DNA of 64,000 bases from Pseudidiomarina taiwanensis (GCF_003987435.1 NZ_PIQG01000005.1:161045-225044), one strand, 5' to 3'. Positions 46,667 through 58,333 are shown, numbered from the stretch's first letter. Numbers and translations are program-made. The notes: generated from the sequence alone by a model not told the origin.

Positions 46667-48571
46667 TTACACCTTTAAGTAGGTACTTCCTGCCAAACAC
46701 TTCTCATAGTAGTCAGTCCATTTGACCCCTTCGCGAGGTGCAATTTGACCTTTGCGAACGAGCCGGTCGATCGACTTCTTGACTGTTTTCGCCATGTAAT
46801 CGGTGTTGTATTGCATGGTTTCGAGCACTTTTTCAGCAGCCGTTCCGGGGACGACTTCTTCGATATAAAAATCACCTGGCTCATCGTCGTGGCAATAGAC
46901 ATGCACTTCGGTCAGTCGACCAAATAAGTTATGCATATCGCCCATTACATCCTGATACGCTCCGGTTAAAAACAAGCCCACATGGTACGGCTGATCCTTG
47001 TGCAGGGCATGCATCGGAATGTTGTCACTTAACTCGGTACCTTCGATATATTTGCGCAGCTTACCGTCACTATCACAGGTGATATCTACAATCGAGCAAC
47101 GCACTTCAGGTTTTTCATCGAGTCGACTAATGGGAACAATCGGCAAAACTTGCCCAATCGCCCAAGTGTCTGCCGCAGATTGGAAGATCGAGAAGTTGCA
47201 CAAGTATTGGCTCGCTAGCATGTCATCGAGTTTTTCGAGTTCTTGGAAAACGAAACTATCGTGGTCTAGAGACTTTTGGATCTCACTGAGTATTTGCCAA
47301 TACATGGTATCGATTTTAGCGATCTCTTCGAGCGATAAGATACCGAGCTTGAATGCTTCATAAGCATTTTCTTTAAAGCCCGCGGCATCATTGTAGCGCT
47401 CTTGCGGGTGCAAATCGTTGGCCGTCGTCAATTCACGCATATTGGTGACAATGATGTGTTCACCTTCGCTAGCGCTGGTATCGAATTGCTTGCCAGTGTT
47501 TTTAATTTCGCCAACGATATTGGTTACCACACAGCTATGGTGCGCAGTGATCGCTCGTCCTGATTCACTGACCAAGTTTGGATGCGCTACTTTCTCTAAA
47601 TCGCAAATTTGTTTGACACCGTAAACAACGTCAGCGACATATTCCTCAGTTGAATAGTTCCGCGATGAATCGGTGGTTGAGCTGGTGCCATCGTAGTCGA
47701 TGCCAAGACCGCCGCCAATATCGAGATACTCTAACGGGACCCCGAGTTGCACTAGCTTGGCGTACAAGCGCGCCGCTTCTGATACGGCTTCTTTAATTTT
47801 ACGGATGTCCGAGAGCTGACTGCCAATATGGAAGTGCAGAAGTTTGGCACAGTGGAGCATATCCTCTTGCTTGAGGCGCTCAATAATATTAAGAATTTCA
47901 GTGATGCTGAGGCCGAACTTGGCGCCATCGCCGCTTGAGCTTGCCCATTTACCTAAACTGCGCACCATCATTTTACTGCGCAGCCCAATCATTGGCTCAA
48001 CCCCAAGCTTCTTCGCAAGTGGAATCAGCATTTCGAGTTCACTGTACTTCTCGATGACGATGATCATTTTACGACCGAGCTGACGACCGAGCAGCGCAAG
48101 AGTGAGGTAGTCTTCGTCTTTATAACCGTTTAAAACGGTGAGTGCATTGGGGTTGTCGTTATACGCCAAAACCGCCATTAACTCGGGCTTAGAACCCGCT
48201 TCAAGACCGTAATCATAGGGCTCACCCGCATCCATGATTTCTTCAACGACTTCGCGCATCTGGTTTACTTTGATTGGGAACACGCCGGTGTAGCGGCCCT
48301 GATAATCCGCTTTTTCGATGGTGTCGGCAAAGGTCTCGTTCAGAATTTCGACTTGCGAACGCAAAATATCGTGAAATCGAATCACCGCTGGAAATTGAAT
48401 CCCTTCGGCAATAATTTCGTCGACCACTTCTTGCATATCAATGGTGACGTCTGGCAATCGATGGTTTGGAGCAATTTGAATATTGCCGTTGTCACCAATT
48501 GAAAAATAACCAGCGCCCCAGCGTCTAACGCCGTAGAGCTCTTCTGCATCTTCAATAGTCCAAGTTGGCAC
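46667..48571 (-). CDS. speA: Biosynthetic arginine decarboxylase SpeA
   Basis: PLP enzyme converting arginine to agmatine for putrescine synthesis. 634 residues (E. coli 658, shorter here at the N-terminus). The PLP lysine is in GVFPIKVNQ; LLHFHIGSQ, DIGGGLGIDYDG and SESGRAITAHH are typical of the alanine-racemase-fold decarboxylases. It begins with GTG whose first base is shared with the last base of the speB TAG, with AAGGAG upstream, so translation is coupled to speB. Gene order speB-speA is the reverse of E. coli. Confidence 0.97.
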   Translation of the reverse strand: MPTWTIEDAEELYGVRRWGAGYFSIGDNGNIQIAPNHRLPDVTIDMQEVVDEIIAEGIQFPAVIRFHDILRSQVEILNETFADTIEKADYQGRYTGVFPIKVNQMREVVEEIMDAGEPYDYGLEAGSKPELMAVLAYNDNPNALTVLNGYKDEDYLTLALLGRQLGRKMIIVIEKYSELEMLIPLAKKLGVEPMIGLRSKMMVRSLGKWASSSGDGAKFGLSITEILNIIERLKQEDMLHCAKLLHFHIGSQLSDIRKIKEAVSEAARLYAKLVQLGVPLEYLDIGGGLGIDYDGTSSTTDSSRNYSTEEYVADVVYGVKQICDLEKVAHPNLVSESGRAITAHHSCVVTNIVGEIKNTGKQFDTSASEGEHIIVTNMRELTTANDLHPQERYNDAAGFKENAYEAFKLGILSLEEIAKIDTMYWQILSEIQKSLDHDSFVFQELEKLDDMLASQYLCNFSIFQSAADTWAIGQVLPIVPISRLDEKPEVRCSIVDITCDSDGKLRKYIEGTELSDNIPMHALHKDQPYHVGLFLTGAYQDVMGDMHNLFGRLTEVHVYCHDDEPGDFYIEEVVPGTAAEKVLETMQYNTDYMAKTVKKSIDRLVRKGQIAPREGVKWTDYYEKCLAGSTYLKV

Positions 48572-49506
48572 TAGCTTGCTCCTTTTTCATTCAGGATAAT
48601 TAATAGTTCGCGGACGATTTTTGCCGCAAATACATCAGAATTGCCGGTCGGATCGATCTCTGGCGAGAGTTCAACAACGTCCGCTCCGACTAAGTTCTTT
48701 TGCCGTAAAATCTTGATCAGGCTGATATACGAGTGAAAATCTTCACCACCTGGCTCGGGTGTTCCCGTACCCGGCAGAAAGGCAGGATCAAAGTAGTCCA
48801 GATCAAGGGTTAAATAGATCGGACGATCGGCGGCGATGGCAGCGACACTCTCTAAAAAGTCTTTACGCGAGGTACGAACCGTACCGTGCTCTTTCATGTA
48901 TTGGTATTCTTCTCGGGTTCCTGAACGAATACCATACTGAATCAGTTGATGGTTCGGACCAAAATGATCGAGTGCTCGTCGGATAATTGAGGCATGCGAG
49001 TAGTGATACCCCAAGAAGCCATCGCGCAAGTCAGCATGAGCATCAAGGTGAAGTAATACCAGATCTGGGTATTGTTCCAGATACTTCTTAATCGGCGCGT
49101 AAGAAATCGAATGCTCACCACCAAGCGTTAGCACTCGAACGTTTTCGGTCGCAAGGTTTACTGAACCAAACAAGCCATCGAACTGCTCGGAAGCATGCTG
49201 CCACTGGGCTTCAACATCAGCACTTTGACCGAGTGATAGATTTCCCAAATCGGTGAAAGGGATATCGTACAGATCAGCATCGAGGTAGGGCGAGTAAGAC
49301 TCAATATCTTCAGATACCGCGCGCAAGCCATTCGGACCATTACGCGTTCCTTTGCGGAAGCAGGCTGTTCCATCAAAGCCAAAACCAATGATATGAGTGG
49401 TATTTGCTTGCACGTGAGGGCTAAGGTTTGCGCCAAAGAACTCGCGTATAGGCTGTTCCAGCCCCGTCGCAGTGGCTAATAGTTTTTGAGTTTGCTGAGA
49501 TGCCAT
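48571..49506 (-). CDS. speB: Agmatinase SpeB
   Basis: Mn-dependent ureohydrolase splitting agmatine into putrescine and urea, the step after SpeA. 311 residues. Metal ligands are in GGEHSISY, HLDAHADLRD and TLDLDYFDP, the usual arginase-family trio. The start ATG has GAGG nearby. It leads the speB-speA pair; the pfkA terminator lies just upstream, so a promoter must sit in the 25 or so bases between or within that hairpin. Confidence 0.96.
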   Translation of the reverse strand: MASQQTQKLLATATGLEQPIREFFGANLSPHVQANTTHIIGFGFDGTACFRKGTRNGPNGLRAVSEDIESYSPYLDADLYDIPFTDLGNLSLGQSADVEAQWQHASEQFDGLFGSVNLATENVRVLTLGGEHSISYAPIKKYLEQYPDLVLLHLDAHADLRDGFLGYHYSHASIIRRALDHFGPNHQLIQYGIRSGTREEYQYMKEHGTVRTSRKDFLESVAAIAADRPIYLTLDLDYFDPAFLPGTGTPEPGGEDFHSYISLIKILRQKNLVGADVVELSPEIDPTGNSDVFAAKIVRELLIILNEKGAS

Positions 49507-49529
49507 ATGATCGCCTCAACCGTGGTCAT

Positions 49530-49563
49530 AAAAAAGGGGCGTATTATCTGCCCAATCGCCCCT
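49530..49563 (-). terminator. Terminator after pfkA
   Basis: On the minus strand AGGGGCG and CGCCCCT pair across a 15-base loop and are followed by TTTTTT. It lies 14 bases after the pfkA stop and 24 bases before speB. Confidence 0.8.
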
Positions 49564-49576
49564 AAATTCTAGCATT

Positions 49577-50605
49577 TCAATGGTTACGCTGAGATTTTTT
49601 TACTGGATTAAAAATCTCGTGCTGAATCCGCAATAAATTCGGGTCAAGTGGATGCTTTTTCTGCCACGTATCGACAATCGGAACAGCGACATTTTCTTGC
49701 CCACGAATGCCGGTCATGACCTCAGTCGCACCACTGCGAATCAATTCCACCGCATGCACTCCCATTTGTGCGCCAAGGATTCGGTCGGCAGGAGCCGGTG
49801 CTCCGCCCCGTTGAATGTGCCCGAGTAAGCAAGGGCGGCAGGGCAGGTGATATTCGGCTTCAAGTTGTTCGGCGAGCGCCACTGCGCCACCTGGCCATTG
49901 ATGCTCACTTAGCACCATGACATAACTGCCTTCGCCACGAACCTTCTGTACCCGTTCGATATGCTTGACCAACGCGGCAATGGTAAGCGGTTTATCGCGC
50001 TGCAGCTCTGGCAAAATCATCCGCTCTGCACCAGCTGCCATGGCGCTACTTAAACCAATAAAGCCAGCGTCTCGTCCCATAACTTCCACAATAAAGACCC
50101 TGTCCATGGCATCAGCGGTGTCTCTGATCTTGTCTAGTGCATCCATTGCAATATTGACGGCAGTGGCGAAGCCAATCGTGGCATCGGTCCCATACAAGTC
50201 ATTATCGATGGTGCCTGGGATACCGATAATTTGTCCATGCCAATGCTGGGCGAGGTGATGCGCTCCGCGAAATGAACCGTCGCCGCCAATCACCACCAAT
50301 GCTTGGATGTTGTTTTCATCCAGAACTGAAGACGCTTGTTGAGCGGCCTCGATGGTTTTGAAACGTTGACATCGTGCACTTTTAATCACAGTGCCCGAGT
50401 GCTGCAAAATATGCAGTACGTCATGAGGACGAAGCACAACGGATTCATTTTCAAGCAGTCCCTTATAGCCATGCCGAAACGCGACGACTTCGATCTGGTA
50501 ATGATCGGCCGCTAAAACAACTGCGCGCAATGCGGCATTCATCCCCGGCGCATCACCACCACTGGTCAGCACTCCAATGCGCTGAATCGTTGTGTTTTTT
50601 CCCAC
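49577..50605 (-). CDS. pfkA: ATP-dependent 6-phosphofructokinase
   Basis: Phosphorylates fructose 6-phosphate in glycolysis. 342 residues from a GTG start at 50605, which has AGAGGAG 8 bases upstream; a longer in-frame extension to 50731 would run into the divergent gene and lacks family similarity. Motifs: GVLTSGGDAPGMNAALR for ATP, GTIDNDLYGTDATIGF with the catalytic aspartate, MGRDAGFIGL, and GHIQRGGAPAPADR for the substrate. It is the A-type (PfkA) family, with a slightly long C-terminus. Confidence 0.95.
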   Translation of the reverse strand: MGKNTTIQRIGVLTSGGDAPGMNAALRAVVLAADHYQIEVVAFRHGYKGLLENESVVLRPHDVLHILQHSGTVIKSARCQRFKTIEAAQQASSVLDENNIQALVVIGGDGSFRGAHHLAQHWHGQIIGIPGTIDNDLYGTDATIGFATAVNIAMDALDKIRDTADAMDRVFIVEVMGRDAGFIGLSSAMAAGAERMILPELQRDKPLTIAALVKHIERVQKVRGEGSYVMVLSEHQWPGGAVALAEQLEAEYHLPCRPCLLGHIQRGGAPAPADRILGAQMGVHAVELIRSGATEVMTGIRGQENVAVPIVDTWQKKHPLDPNLLRIQHEIFNPVKKSQRNH

Positions 50606-50676
50606 TAAACATACTCCTCTAACTGTAGCTCTGATAAGCTTATCGAAGTTGCACTGAATAACAAGTAGAGAGCGCC

Positions 50677-51753
50677 ATGTCCGACGATAAATTAAACCGT
50701 TATGATGCCGAGCAAATGCAGCAATGGGCAACCGCTTGCATTAGCGCGACTGGCGCCAGTGATGAGGTCGCGGCTGCGCTTTCTGCCGGTCTGGTCGCTG
50801 GAGATCTGCTCGGTTTTAAAACTCATGGGCTGTTGCGGCTACGCTACAATTTACAGTGTCTTAGTGAGGGGAAAAGTCGTAAAGCAGGACAACCCGAGGT
50901 GCTGCAGCAGCGTCCTGCAATTGAACTTTGGGACGCTAATTTGTTGCCCGGCCCTTATGCTATGAATCTGGCGGTACAACGAGCCATCAAGCTCGCTCAG
51001 CAGCAGGGCACAGGCACAATCGTAATGCGGCGAGCTCAACACATTGCCGCACTCGCCATTTATCTCGAGCAGGCCATTGACCAAGATTTACTTATCCAAA
51101 TATTCGCCGCAACACCAAGCCAGCAGGTCGTTGCCCCGTTTGGTGCTAAAACAGCTGTCTTTTCACCCAACCCGTTTGCAATTGGTGCTCCAGCAGTTGA
51201 TACCAAGGTTATGTTTGATATCAGCTTATCGATGACTGCTGCGGGAAAAATTAGAACCGCGATTGCGGAGGGGCGGGAGCTTCCGTATCCAGCTCTCATT
51301 ACCCCCGAAGGCGATTATACTGTCGATGCAAAAAGTTTTATTGCGTCTCCCGCAGCAGTGATTGCATCACTCGGTGGAGAGCAACTGGGCTACAAAGGAA
51401 CAGGACTTAATCTGTTTAGTGAATTATGGACTTTAGCTCTGAGCCAGTATGGCCGAGCCGATGCACCTGCGGCCGAGGGGGATGCAAATAGTGTTTGGAT
51501 CCAAGTGATTGATCCCAGCGCGCTGGGAGATATCGGAAACTTTAAGCAGCAGGTGCAAGCCCAGTTGGAAGCGATTCAAACTGCGACTCCGATTACTCCC
51601 GAGCAGTTGGTGCGGGTACCGGGGCAGGGCGCTATGCAGCGGCGCGCGGAACAGCTTGCAAACGGGATCAGCTATTCGGCTGCGATCATCAAGCAGCTCG
51701 AGTGGTGCGCGCAACAATACCAGGTTGCGCTACCCGCACCACTCGGTGGCTAG
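50677..51753 (+). CDS. Ldh-type (malate/L-sulfolactate family) NAD(P)-dependent dehydrogenase
   Basis: 358 residues of the malate/L-lactate dehydrogenase family that lacks a Rossmann fold (AllD, ComC, YbiC). The family hallmark histidine is in GFKTHGLLRLRYN; PFGAKTAVFSPNPFAIGAP and the late GYKGTGLNLFSELW segment are typical. It oxidises some 2-hydroxy acid; the exact substrate cannot be told. Divergent from pfkA (71 bases between starts). The TAG stop directly abuts the stop of convergent pdxH, with no base between them. Confidence 0.85.
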   Translation: MSDDKLNRYDAEQMQQWATACISATGASDEVAAALSAGLVAGDLLGFKTHGLLRLRYNLQCLSEGKSRKAGQPEVLQQRPAIELWDANLLPGPYAMNLAVQRAIKLAQQQGTGTIVMRRAQHIAALAIYLEQAIDQDLLIQIFAATPSQQVVAPFGAKTAVFSPNPFAIGAPAVDTKVMFDISLSMTAAGKIRTAIAEGRELPYPALITPEGDYTVDAKSFIASPAAVIASLGGEQLGYKGTGLNLFSELWTLALSQYGRADAPAAEGDANSVWIQVIDPSALGDIGNFKQQVQAQLEAIQTATPITPEQLVRVPGQGAMQRRAEQLANGISYSAAIIKQLEWCAQQYQVALPAPLGG

Positions 51754-52392
51754 TTAGGGTTGCAGGCCCATGATGTGCCACTGCTGTTGCTCTTTTTGGT
51801 AGCAAAACCGGTCGTGCAAGCGATAGCGCCCACCTTGCCAAAACTCATAGCGTTGCGGGCGAATGAGATAACCACCCCAAGTATCGGGTTTGGGGATCGT
51901 CTTGCCCGCATAGCGTTCGGTAAGCTCATGATAGCGCTGTTCCAATTCTGCTCGATCAGCAAGCGGCTGGCTCTGCATTGAGGTGAGTGCGCCGAGCTGA
52001 CTTTCGCGGGGGCGACTATGAAAATATTCCTCAGCGTGCGCCGCGGAAATTTTCTCAGCAAAACCTTCAATGCGAACTTGGCGTTCCATCTCTAACCAAG
52101 AAAAGTGCATTGCGACTGCTGGGTTGTGGTCGATATCACGCCCTTTAGCGCTGGCTTGATTGGTGTAAAATACATAGCCCTCGGGGAGCACTTCTTTAAG
52201 CAGCACGATGCGTTGATGAGGACGCTGATCAGCATCAACCGTTGCTAAGCTAAAAGCGGTTGGATCGGGCATGCCGCCATGTTCAAGCGCCTCAGCAAAC
52301 CACTTTTGAAACTGCTCATGAGGGTCTGCAGCGAGACTGTCTCGGGTTAGGCGAGCTTGTTCATAGTCTCGCCGATGTTCGCGTAAATCCAT
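51754..52392 (-). CDS. pdxH: Pyridoxamine 5'-phosphate oxidase
   Basis: FMN enzyme making pyridoxal 5'-phosphate from PNP or PMP; PLP is needed by GcvP and SpeA in this window. 212 residues, with the N-terminal LREHRRDYEQARL, FMN-binding QRIVLLKEV and the C-terminal GGYLIRPQRYEFWQGGRYRLHDR signature. It begins 2 bases after the upstream amidohydrolase stop, with GAGAGG inside that gene, so the two are cotranscribed. Confidence 0.97.
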   Translation of the reverse strand: MDLREHRRDYEQARLTRDSLAADPHEQFQKWFAEALEHGGMPDPTAFSLATVDADQRPHQRIVLLKEVLPEGYVFYTNQASAKGRDIDHNPAVAMHFSWLEMERQVRIEGFAEKISAAHAEEYFHSRPRESQLGALTSMQSQPLADRAELEQRYHELTERYAGKTIPKPDTWGGYLIRPQRYEFWQGGRYRLHDRFCYQKEQQQWHIMGLQP

Positions 52393-52394
52393 AA

Positions 52395-54071
52395 TTACCT
52401 CTCAAACTTGGCTTCACCGGCAACATAAGTTGCAAGCACGGTAGGTTGCCACAGTTTACTCGGTTCCTGAGCAAAGGGGTCTTGATCCAGCACAATAAAA
52501 TCAGCCCATTTGCCCGGTTCGATTGAACCTAGAGTTTGCTCTTGGCCAGAGGCATATGCAGCATCAAGGGTAAAGGTACGCAGCGCTTGTTCCAGTGTCA
52601 CGGCCTCGTGCGCGTACCAGCCCCCCGCAGGTTGATTATCTCGATCTTGGCGAGTGACTGCTGCATGTAAGCCAAAAAATGGGTTGGCCAGTTCAACTGG
52701 AAAATCTGAACCTGCGGCAACAATAGTGCCCTGCTCCAAGAATGTTTGCCAAGCATAAGCCCCTTCCATGCGCTCTTTGCCAAGCCGGTCTTCTGCCATA
52801 TTTTTATCACTGGTGGCGTGAGTTGGCTGCATCGAAGCAATAATGTTCAGCTCTTTGAAGCGTGGAATATCGTCGGGGTGCACAACTTGAGCATGTTCGA
52901 TTCGATGGCGCAAATTACGGCCACCGATGCTTTGATAGGACCGCGCGAACTCGTCCAAAGCAATTCGATTGGCTCGATCTCCAATCGCGTGAGTATTGAT
53001 TTGGAAGCCGTGTGGAATAATTAGTTGATAGAGCTCATGCAACTGTTCCGGAGCGGTGACCAACAAGCCGCGTTGACCTGGTTCATCATGATAGGGTTCA
53101 AGTAGCGCAGCGCCCCGACTGCCGAGCGCACCGTCTGCGTAGATTTTGACACTGCGGACAGTGAGTGACTCATCCGGGGTCAGAATCGGACCGGCCGCAA
53201 GCAATTCTGGCAAGCGTGGTTCGTTGGCGCCAATCATGGCATAAATGCGCACCGGCAGTTGCTGTTGCTGCGCGAAATTCTGATAAAGCTGAATATTTGT
53301 GGCATCTACTCCAGCATCATGCACGCCAGTGATACCGCGCTCGAGCAAGTGTTGAAACGCAAGTTGAAGTGCTTGTTGTTGCCGTTCAATTGAGGGGGCT
53401 GGGATCACATCTTCAAGGAGTTTCATGGCGTTATCGATGAGAACTCCGGTAGGTTCTCCGTTGGCATCCTTGATGATGTCACCGCCATCTGGTGAGACTG
53501 TGTCTTTAGTGATTCCTGCCAATTTTAGCGCCGCACTATTAGCCCAACCAGCATGACCATCAACGCGCGTAAGCCAGACCGGTTGGTTGGCAAAACTTTC
53601 GTCTAGACTCTGGCGTGTTGGAAAACGTTTACTTGGCCAATTTTCTTGGTTCCAACCACGCCCAATAATCCAATCTGATTGCGCTTGATTGGCGGCAAAC
53701 GCTGTGACTGTTTGGACGGCATCACGCTCAGATTCGGCAACCCGTAAATCGGCTTCAAGCAGGCCTAAACCAAGCCCGAGCACGTGGCCATGTGCATCAA
53801 TAATGCCTGGGAGTACTGTTTTACTATTCAAATCGACCGTTTGGTCAAACTGCCAAGAACGATTTTCAGTAACATTTTTTTTACTCCCTACCGCCGCGAC
53901 CTTACCATCGACCACTATGACTGCGTCAAAACGTCGCAGCTGGGCATCAGAACCTGGCTCGCCGGTAAGCGTGTAGCCGTTCATGTTGTGGAATAAAATA
54001 GTCTCGGCAGTCACCGTGTGCGGTAACAAAAGACTGAGAGCTGAGCAAGCTAAAATAAGTTTTTTGAGCAT
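52395..54071 (-). CDS. Exported amidohydrolase of the YtcJ/AepA type
   Basis: About 558 residues. Signal peptide in the first 24 residues (LILACSALSLLLPHTVTAE). Amidohydrolase-3 layout: metal HxH in IDAHGHVLG, later VDGHAGWANS, IYADGALGSRGA with a likely metal-bridging residue, NTHAIGDRANR, RIEHAQVVHPDD, and the closing aspartate in GSDFPVE. The family (YtcJ, AepA) is named for effects on exoenzymes, but substrates are mostly unknown. Starts at MLKK (54071), since the ATG 9 bases earlier is too near the AAAGG. Cotranscribed with pdxH; divergent from a response regulator gene. Confidence 0.87.
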   Translation of the reverse strand: MLKKLILACSALSLLLPHTVTAETILFHNMNGYTLTGEPGSDAQLRRFDAVIVVDGKVAAVGSKKNVTENRSWQFDQTVDLNSKTVLPGIIDAHGHVLGLGLGLLEADLRVAESERDAVQTVTAFAANQAQSDWIIGRGWNQENWPSKRFPTRQSLDESFANQPVWLTRVDGHAGWANSAALKLAGITKDTVSPDGGDIIKDANGEPTGVLIDNAMKLLEDVIPAPSIERQQQALQLAFQHLLERGITGVHDAGVDATNIQLYQNFAQQQQLPVRIYAMIGANEPRLPELLAAGPILTPDESLTVRSVKIYADGALGSRGAALLEPYHDEPGQRGLLVTAPEQLHELYQLIIPHGFQINTHAIGDRANRIALDEFARSYQSIGGRNLRHRIEHAQVVHPDDIPRFKELNIIASMQPTHATSDKNMAEDRLGKERMEGAYAWQTFLEQGTIVAAGSDFPVELANPFFGLHAAVTRQDRDNQPAGGWYAHEAVTLEQALRTFTLDAAYASGQEQTLGSIEPGKWADFIVLDQDPFAQEPSKLWQPTVLATYVAGEAKFER

Positions 54072-54230
54072 CTGATTCATACCTTTCTGTGCAGATGTGA
54101 TAGGTCAATCGTTTCGATATTTAATGCTTTCTTACAATTTAACAACACGTACTATGTTATTACTCGGCAAAGATGTGTACAATGACCTCATAACTAGTAT
54201 CGAGATAGTGTCTCTAATCATAGGTGTTGT

Positions 54231-54857
54231 ATGAAAATTTTGATTATCGATCCGCAATTTTTTGTTCGCGCCGGTTTGATCCAGCTGATTACCAGCTATT
54301 CAGCTGATGTAGCCATCTATGAGGCACCAACTTTCGAAATTGCGAATGAATATCTTCGCCATCAAAATGACTATAACCTGATTTTCCTTGATATGGATCT
54401 CCCCGACGCTGAGATTCGTCCTGTTCTAAACACGCTTAAACGCATGACACCATCAGCGCATATTGTCCTGTTTTGTTGGCCACGCTCGATGTCGGAGATT
54501 CGCCAAGCATTGAGTGCTGGTGTGCGGAGTTATTTACCTAAAGATGCGACGTCAGAAGAAGCTAAGTTAGCAATCCGAACACTGCTCCAAAACGATCGTT
54601 ATCTGCCGGATGAGACACGTTTGAGCGAGCCGAACAGTAATCAGGGCAGTGCTGAAAACTTCCTCTCGCCGCGGCAGCTTGAAATTATGCAGTTGCTAGC
54701 GCAGGGGCTCTCCAACAAAGAAATCGCGACGATTCTCGGTATCACTGAGGGGACAATTCGGGTGCATTTATCGGCGATATTCAAAGCGATTAAAGTGTCG
54801 AATCGGACCGAAGCTACCTTGTGGTACTTGTTGCGGCAAAAACGTCTCGTTAGTTAG
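54231..54857 (+). CDS. NarL/FixJ-type response regulator with atypical receiver
   Basis: 208 residues: receiver domain (1-120) and LuxR-type helix-turn-helix (about 143-205, with LSPRQLEIMQLLAQGLSNKE and GITEGTIRVHLSAIFKAIKV). D54 in FLDMDLPD is the phosphoacceptor and K104 in YLPKD is kept, but the second acidic residue of the Mg2+ pocket is P8 (IIDPQFF) and the Ser/Thr switch position is F81 (IVLFCW). Phosphorylation may therefore be weak or absent. No histidine kinase gene is adjacent. A DUF1285 gene follows after 2 bases. Targets unknown. Confidence 0.92.
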   Translation: MKILIIDPQFFVRAGLIQLITSYSADVAIYEAPTFEIANEYLRHQNDYNLIFLDMDLPDAEIRPVLNTLKRMTPSAHIVLFCWPRSMSEIRQALSAGVRSYLPKDATSEEAKLAIRTLLQNDRYLPDETRLSEPNSNQGSAENFLSPRQLEIMQLLAQGLSNKEIATILGITEGTIRVHLSAIFKAIKVSNRTEATLWYLLRQKRLVS

Positions 54858-54859
54858 CT

Positions 54860-55408
54860 ATGGCTCAGCAACCCGACCTGAATCAATTTATGGCCGGGCT
54901 GAAGCAGCTCCGCTATGCGCCAACCGAAAAATGGGATCCGCCTTATTGTGGCGAGCTCCCTATCCGAATCGCCACGAACGGTGACTGGCTTTATCAAGAG
55001 TCACCGATTCAACGCATGGAAATCGTGAAATTATTTGCCTCTGTTTTGCAATTCGAAGGGGATGAATATTTCTTAGTAACCCCCGTTGAAAAAGTCAAAA
55101 TAAGCGTCGATGACGTTCCTTTTGTGATTACCAATTGGCGCATGGCTGAGCTTGATGAGATTGAAGTGATTCAGCTCGAAACCAACCTAGCCGAACAGTT
55201 CCCACTGACGCCAGAACACCAAGTCGAAGTGGTGGATGATCGAATTTATATCGAGATCCAACGAGGGCTGCGCGCGCGAGTCCATCGCAATGTTTATTAC
55301 CAATGGATCGAAATGGCCGACCGTACAACTCTCGCGAACGGTGATCTGGTGTTTAGCATGACGAGTGCCAACGCACGTTTTGAAATCGGTCGTATTTGCG
55401 CAGACTAA
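54860..55408 (+). CDS. DUF1285 family protein
   Basis: 182 residues. The N-terminal part, with PYCGELPIRIATNGDWLYQ and the SPIQRMEIVKLFASVL segment, and the following FLVTPVEKVKISVDDVPF are typical of DUF1285, a small conserved proteobacterial family of unknown function. Cytoplasmic, no membrane segment. It starts 2 bases after the response regulator stop, so it is probably translated from the same message, and it ends 50 bases before nadE. What it does is not known. Confidence 0.85.
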   Translation: MAQQPDLNQFMAGLKQLRYAPTEKWDPPYCGELPIRIATNGDWLYQESPIQRMEIVKLFASVLQFEGDEYFLVTPVEKVKISVDDVPFVITNWRMAELDEIEVIQLETNLAEQFPLTPEHQVEVVDDRIYIEIQRGLRARVHRNVYYQWIEMADRTTLANGDLVFSMTSANARFEIGRICAD

Positions 55409-55451
55409 GCGGCTCATATATCATTCGCACGTCATTACCTCAGGAGTGCAG

Positions 55452-55459
55452 ATGTCCCT

Positions 55460-55463
<4 letters not shown>
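55452..55463 (+). promoter_or_regulatory. Three-codon mini-ORF overlapping the nadE start
   Basis: ATG TCC CTA TGA is preceded by AGGAG at the ideal 5 bases; its TGA overlaps the nadE ATG (ATGA at 55460-55463). The nadE ATG is 13 bases from the same AGGAG, poor spacing, so ribosomes may start at the mini-ORF and reinitiate on nadE. Confidence 0.45.
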
Positions 55464-57457
<1,994 letters not shown>

Positions 57458-57478
57458 GCAGGATTTCGCTCAACGCTA

Positions 57479-58234
57479 TTAGTTGAGATAGCCGCTCGAC
57501 GGGAAGTTATGCGCCAACATTTGCCGCGCTTCTTCACTGAGCTCGGTTAAATCTAACTCAGCATAACTGCTCATCATAATTGCCAAGGCTTCTTCTACCT
57601 CAGGAGTATTGGCAAAATGCTCCACCACATATTTGCTTCGATTCGCAGCTGCAAGATAGGCCTCTCGGGTCACGTAGTAGCGTGCCACTGCCAACTCATG
57701 TTGAGCAAGTCGGCTTTTTAGAGCGACCATGCGCTGCTTAGCGTCCGCCGCATATTTGCTATCTGGATACATCCGCAGGAGTCGAGCGAAGTCGTTAAAG
57801 GCTTCACGAGCCTTTGAGGGATCGCGATCTGAGCGATTGATATCAAGCAAGTCATGGAACAGATTGTAGTCTGCACGTTGATTCACTAAGCCACGCATGT
57901 ACATCGCATAATCAACATCTTGATGGTTCGGATTGAGCCGCATGAAGCGGTCAATACCTGCTAGTGCTTTGTCGATATCATTAAGTTTGTAATAGACAAA
58001 AATAAGATCAAGTTGGACTTGATGCGCATATGGACCAAACGGGAACCGGGTCGATAATTGCTGGAGTGCTTCAGCGGCACTCTGATAGTTCCCCGCAGCA
58101 ATGTTGCCTTGAGCGCGCTCATAGGCATCTGCAGCAGTCGAAGAGCGAGCTTGGCGCGCCGCCTCATCAGCACCACCAGAGCAGGCTAAAAGGCTAACCA
58201 AAGCGATCGTCGCGAAAATAAGTCGTAGTTTCAT
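57479..58234 (-). CDS. bamD: Outer-membrane assembly lipoprotein BamD
   Basis: Essential BAM-complex lipoprotein for folding outer-membrane proteins. 251 residues. The lipobox is LLACSGG (lipidation on the cysteine near residue 18), followed by tetratricopeptide-type helices: YERAQGNIAAGNYQSAAEALQQL, FPFGPYAHQVQLDLIFVYYK and RMYPDSKYAADAKQRM are highly typical. Divergent from rluD with about 100 bases between, the same pairing as yfiO-rluD in E. coli. Confidence 0.96.
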   Translation of the reverse strand: MKLRLIFATIALVSLLACSGGADEAARQARSSTAADAYERAQGNIAAGNYQSAAEALQQLSTRFPFGPYAHQVQLDLIFVYYKLNDIDKALAGIDRFMRLNPNHQDVDYAMYMRGLVNQRADYNLFHDLLDINRSDRDPSKAREAFNDFARLLRMYPDSKYAADAKQRMVALKSRLAQHELAVARYYVTREAYLAAANRSKYVVEHFANTPEVEEALAIMMSSYAELDLTELSEEARQMLAHNFPSSGYLN

Positions 58235-58333
58235 AGGTTAAGTTTTTTATCCGTTTGGTTTTAACGTACACTATATACAATTCACGCATTCTAGCGCAGG
58301 CGCAATTGCTTTCACAGGTCCTAAGTGTAATTT

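Noticed and set aside
50606..50731. N-terminal extension of PfkA to 50731
   Set aside because: It overlaps the divergent Ldh gene start, has no family similarity, and a well-placed AGAGGAG supports the GTG at 50605.
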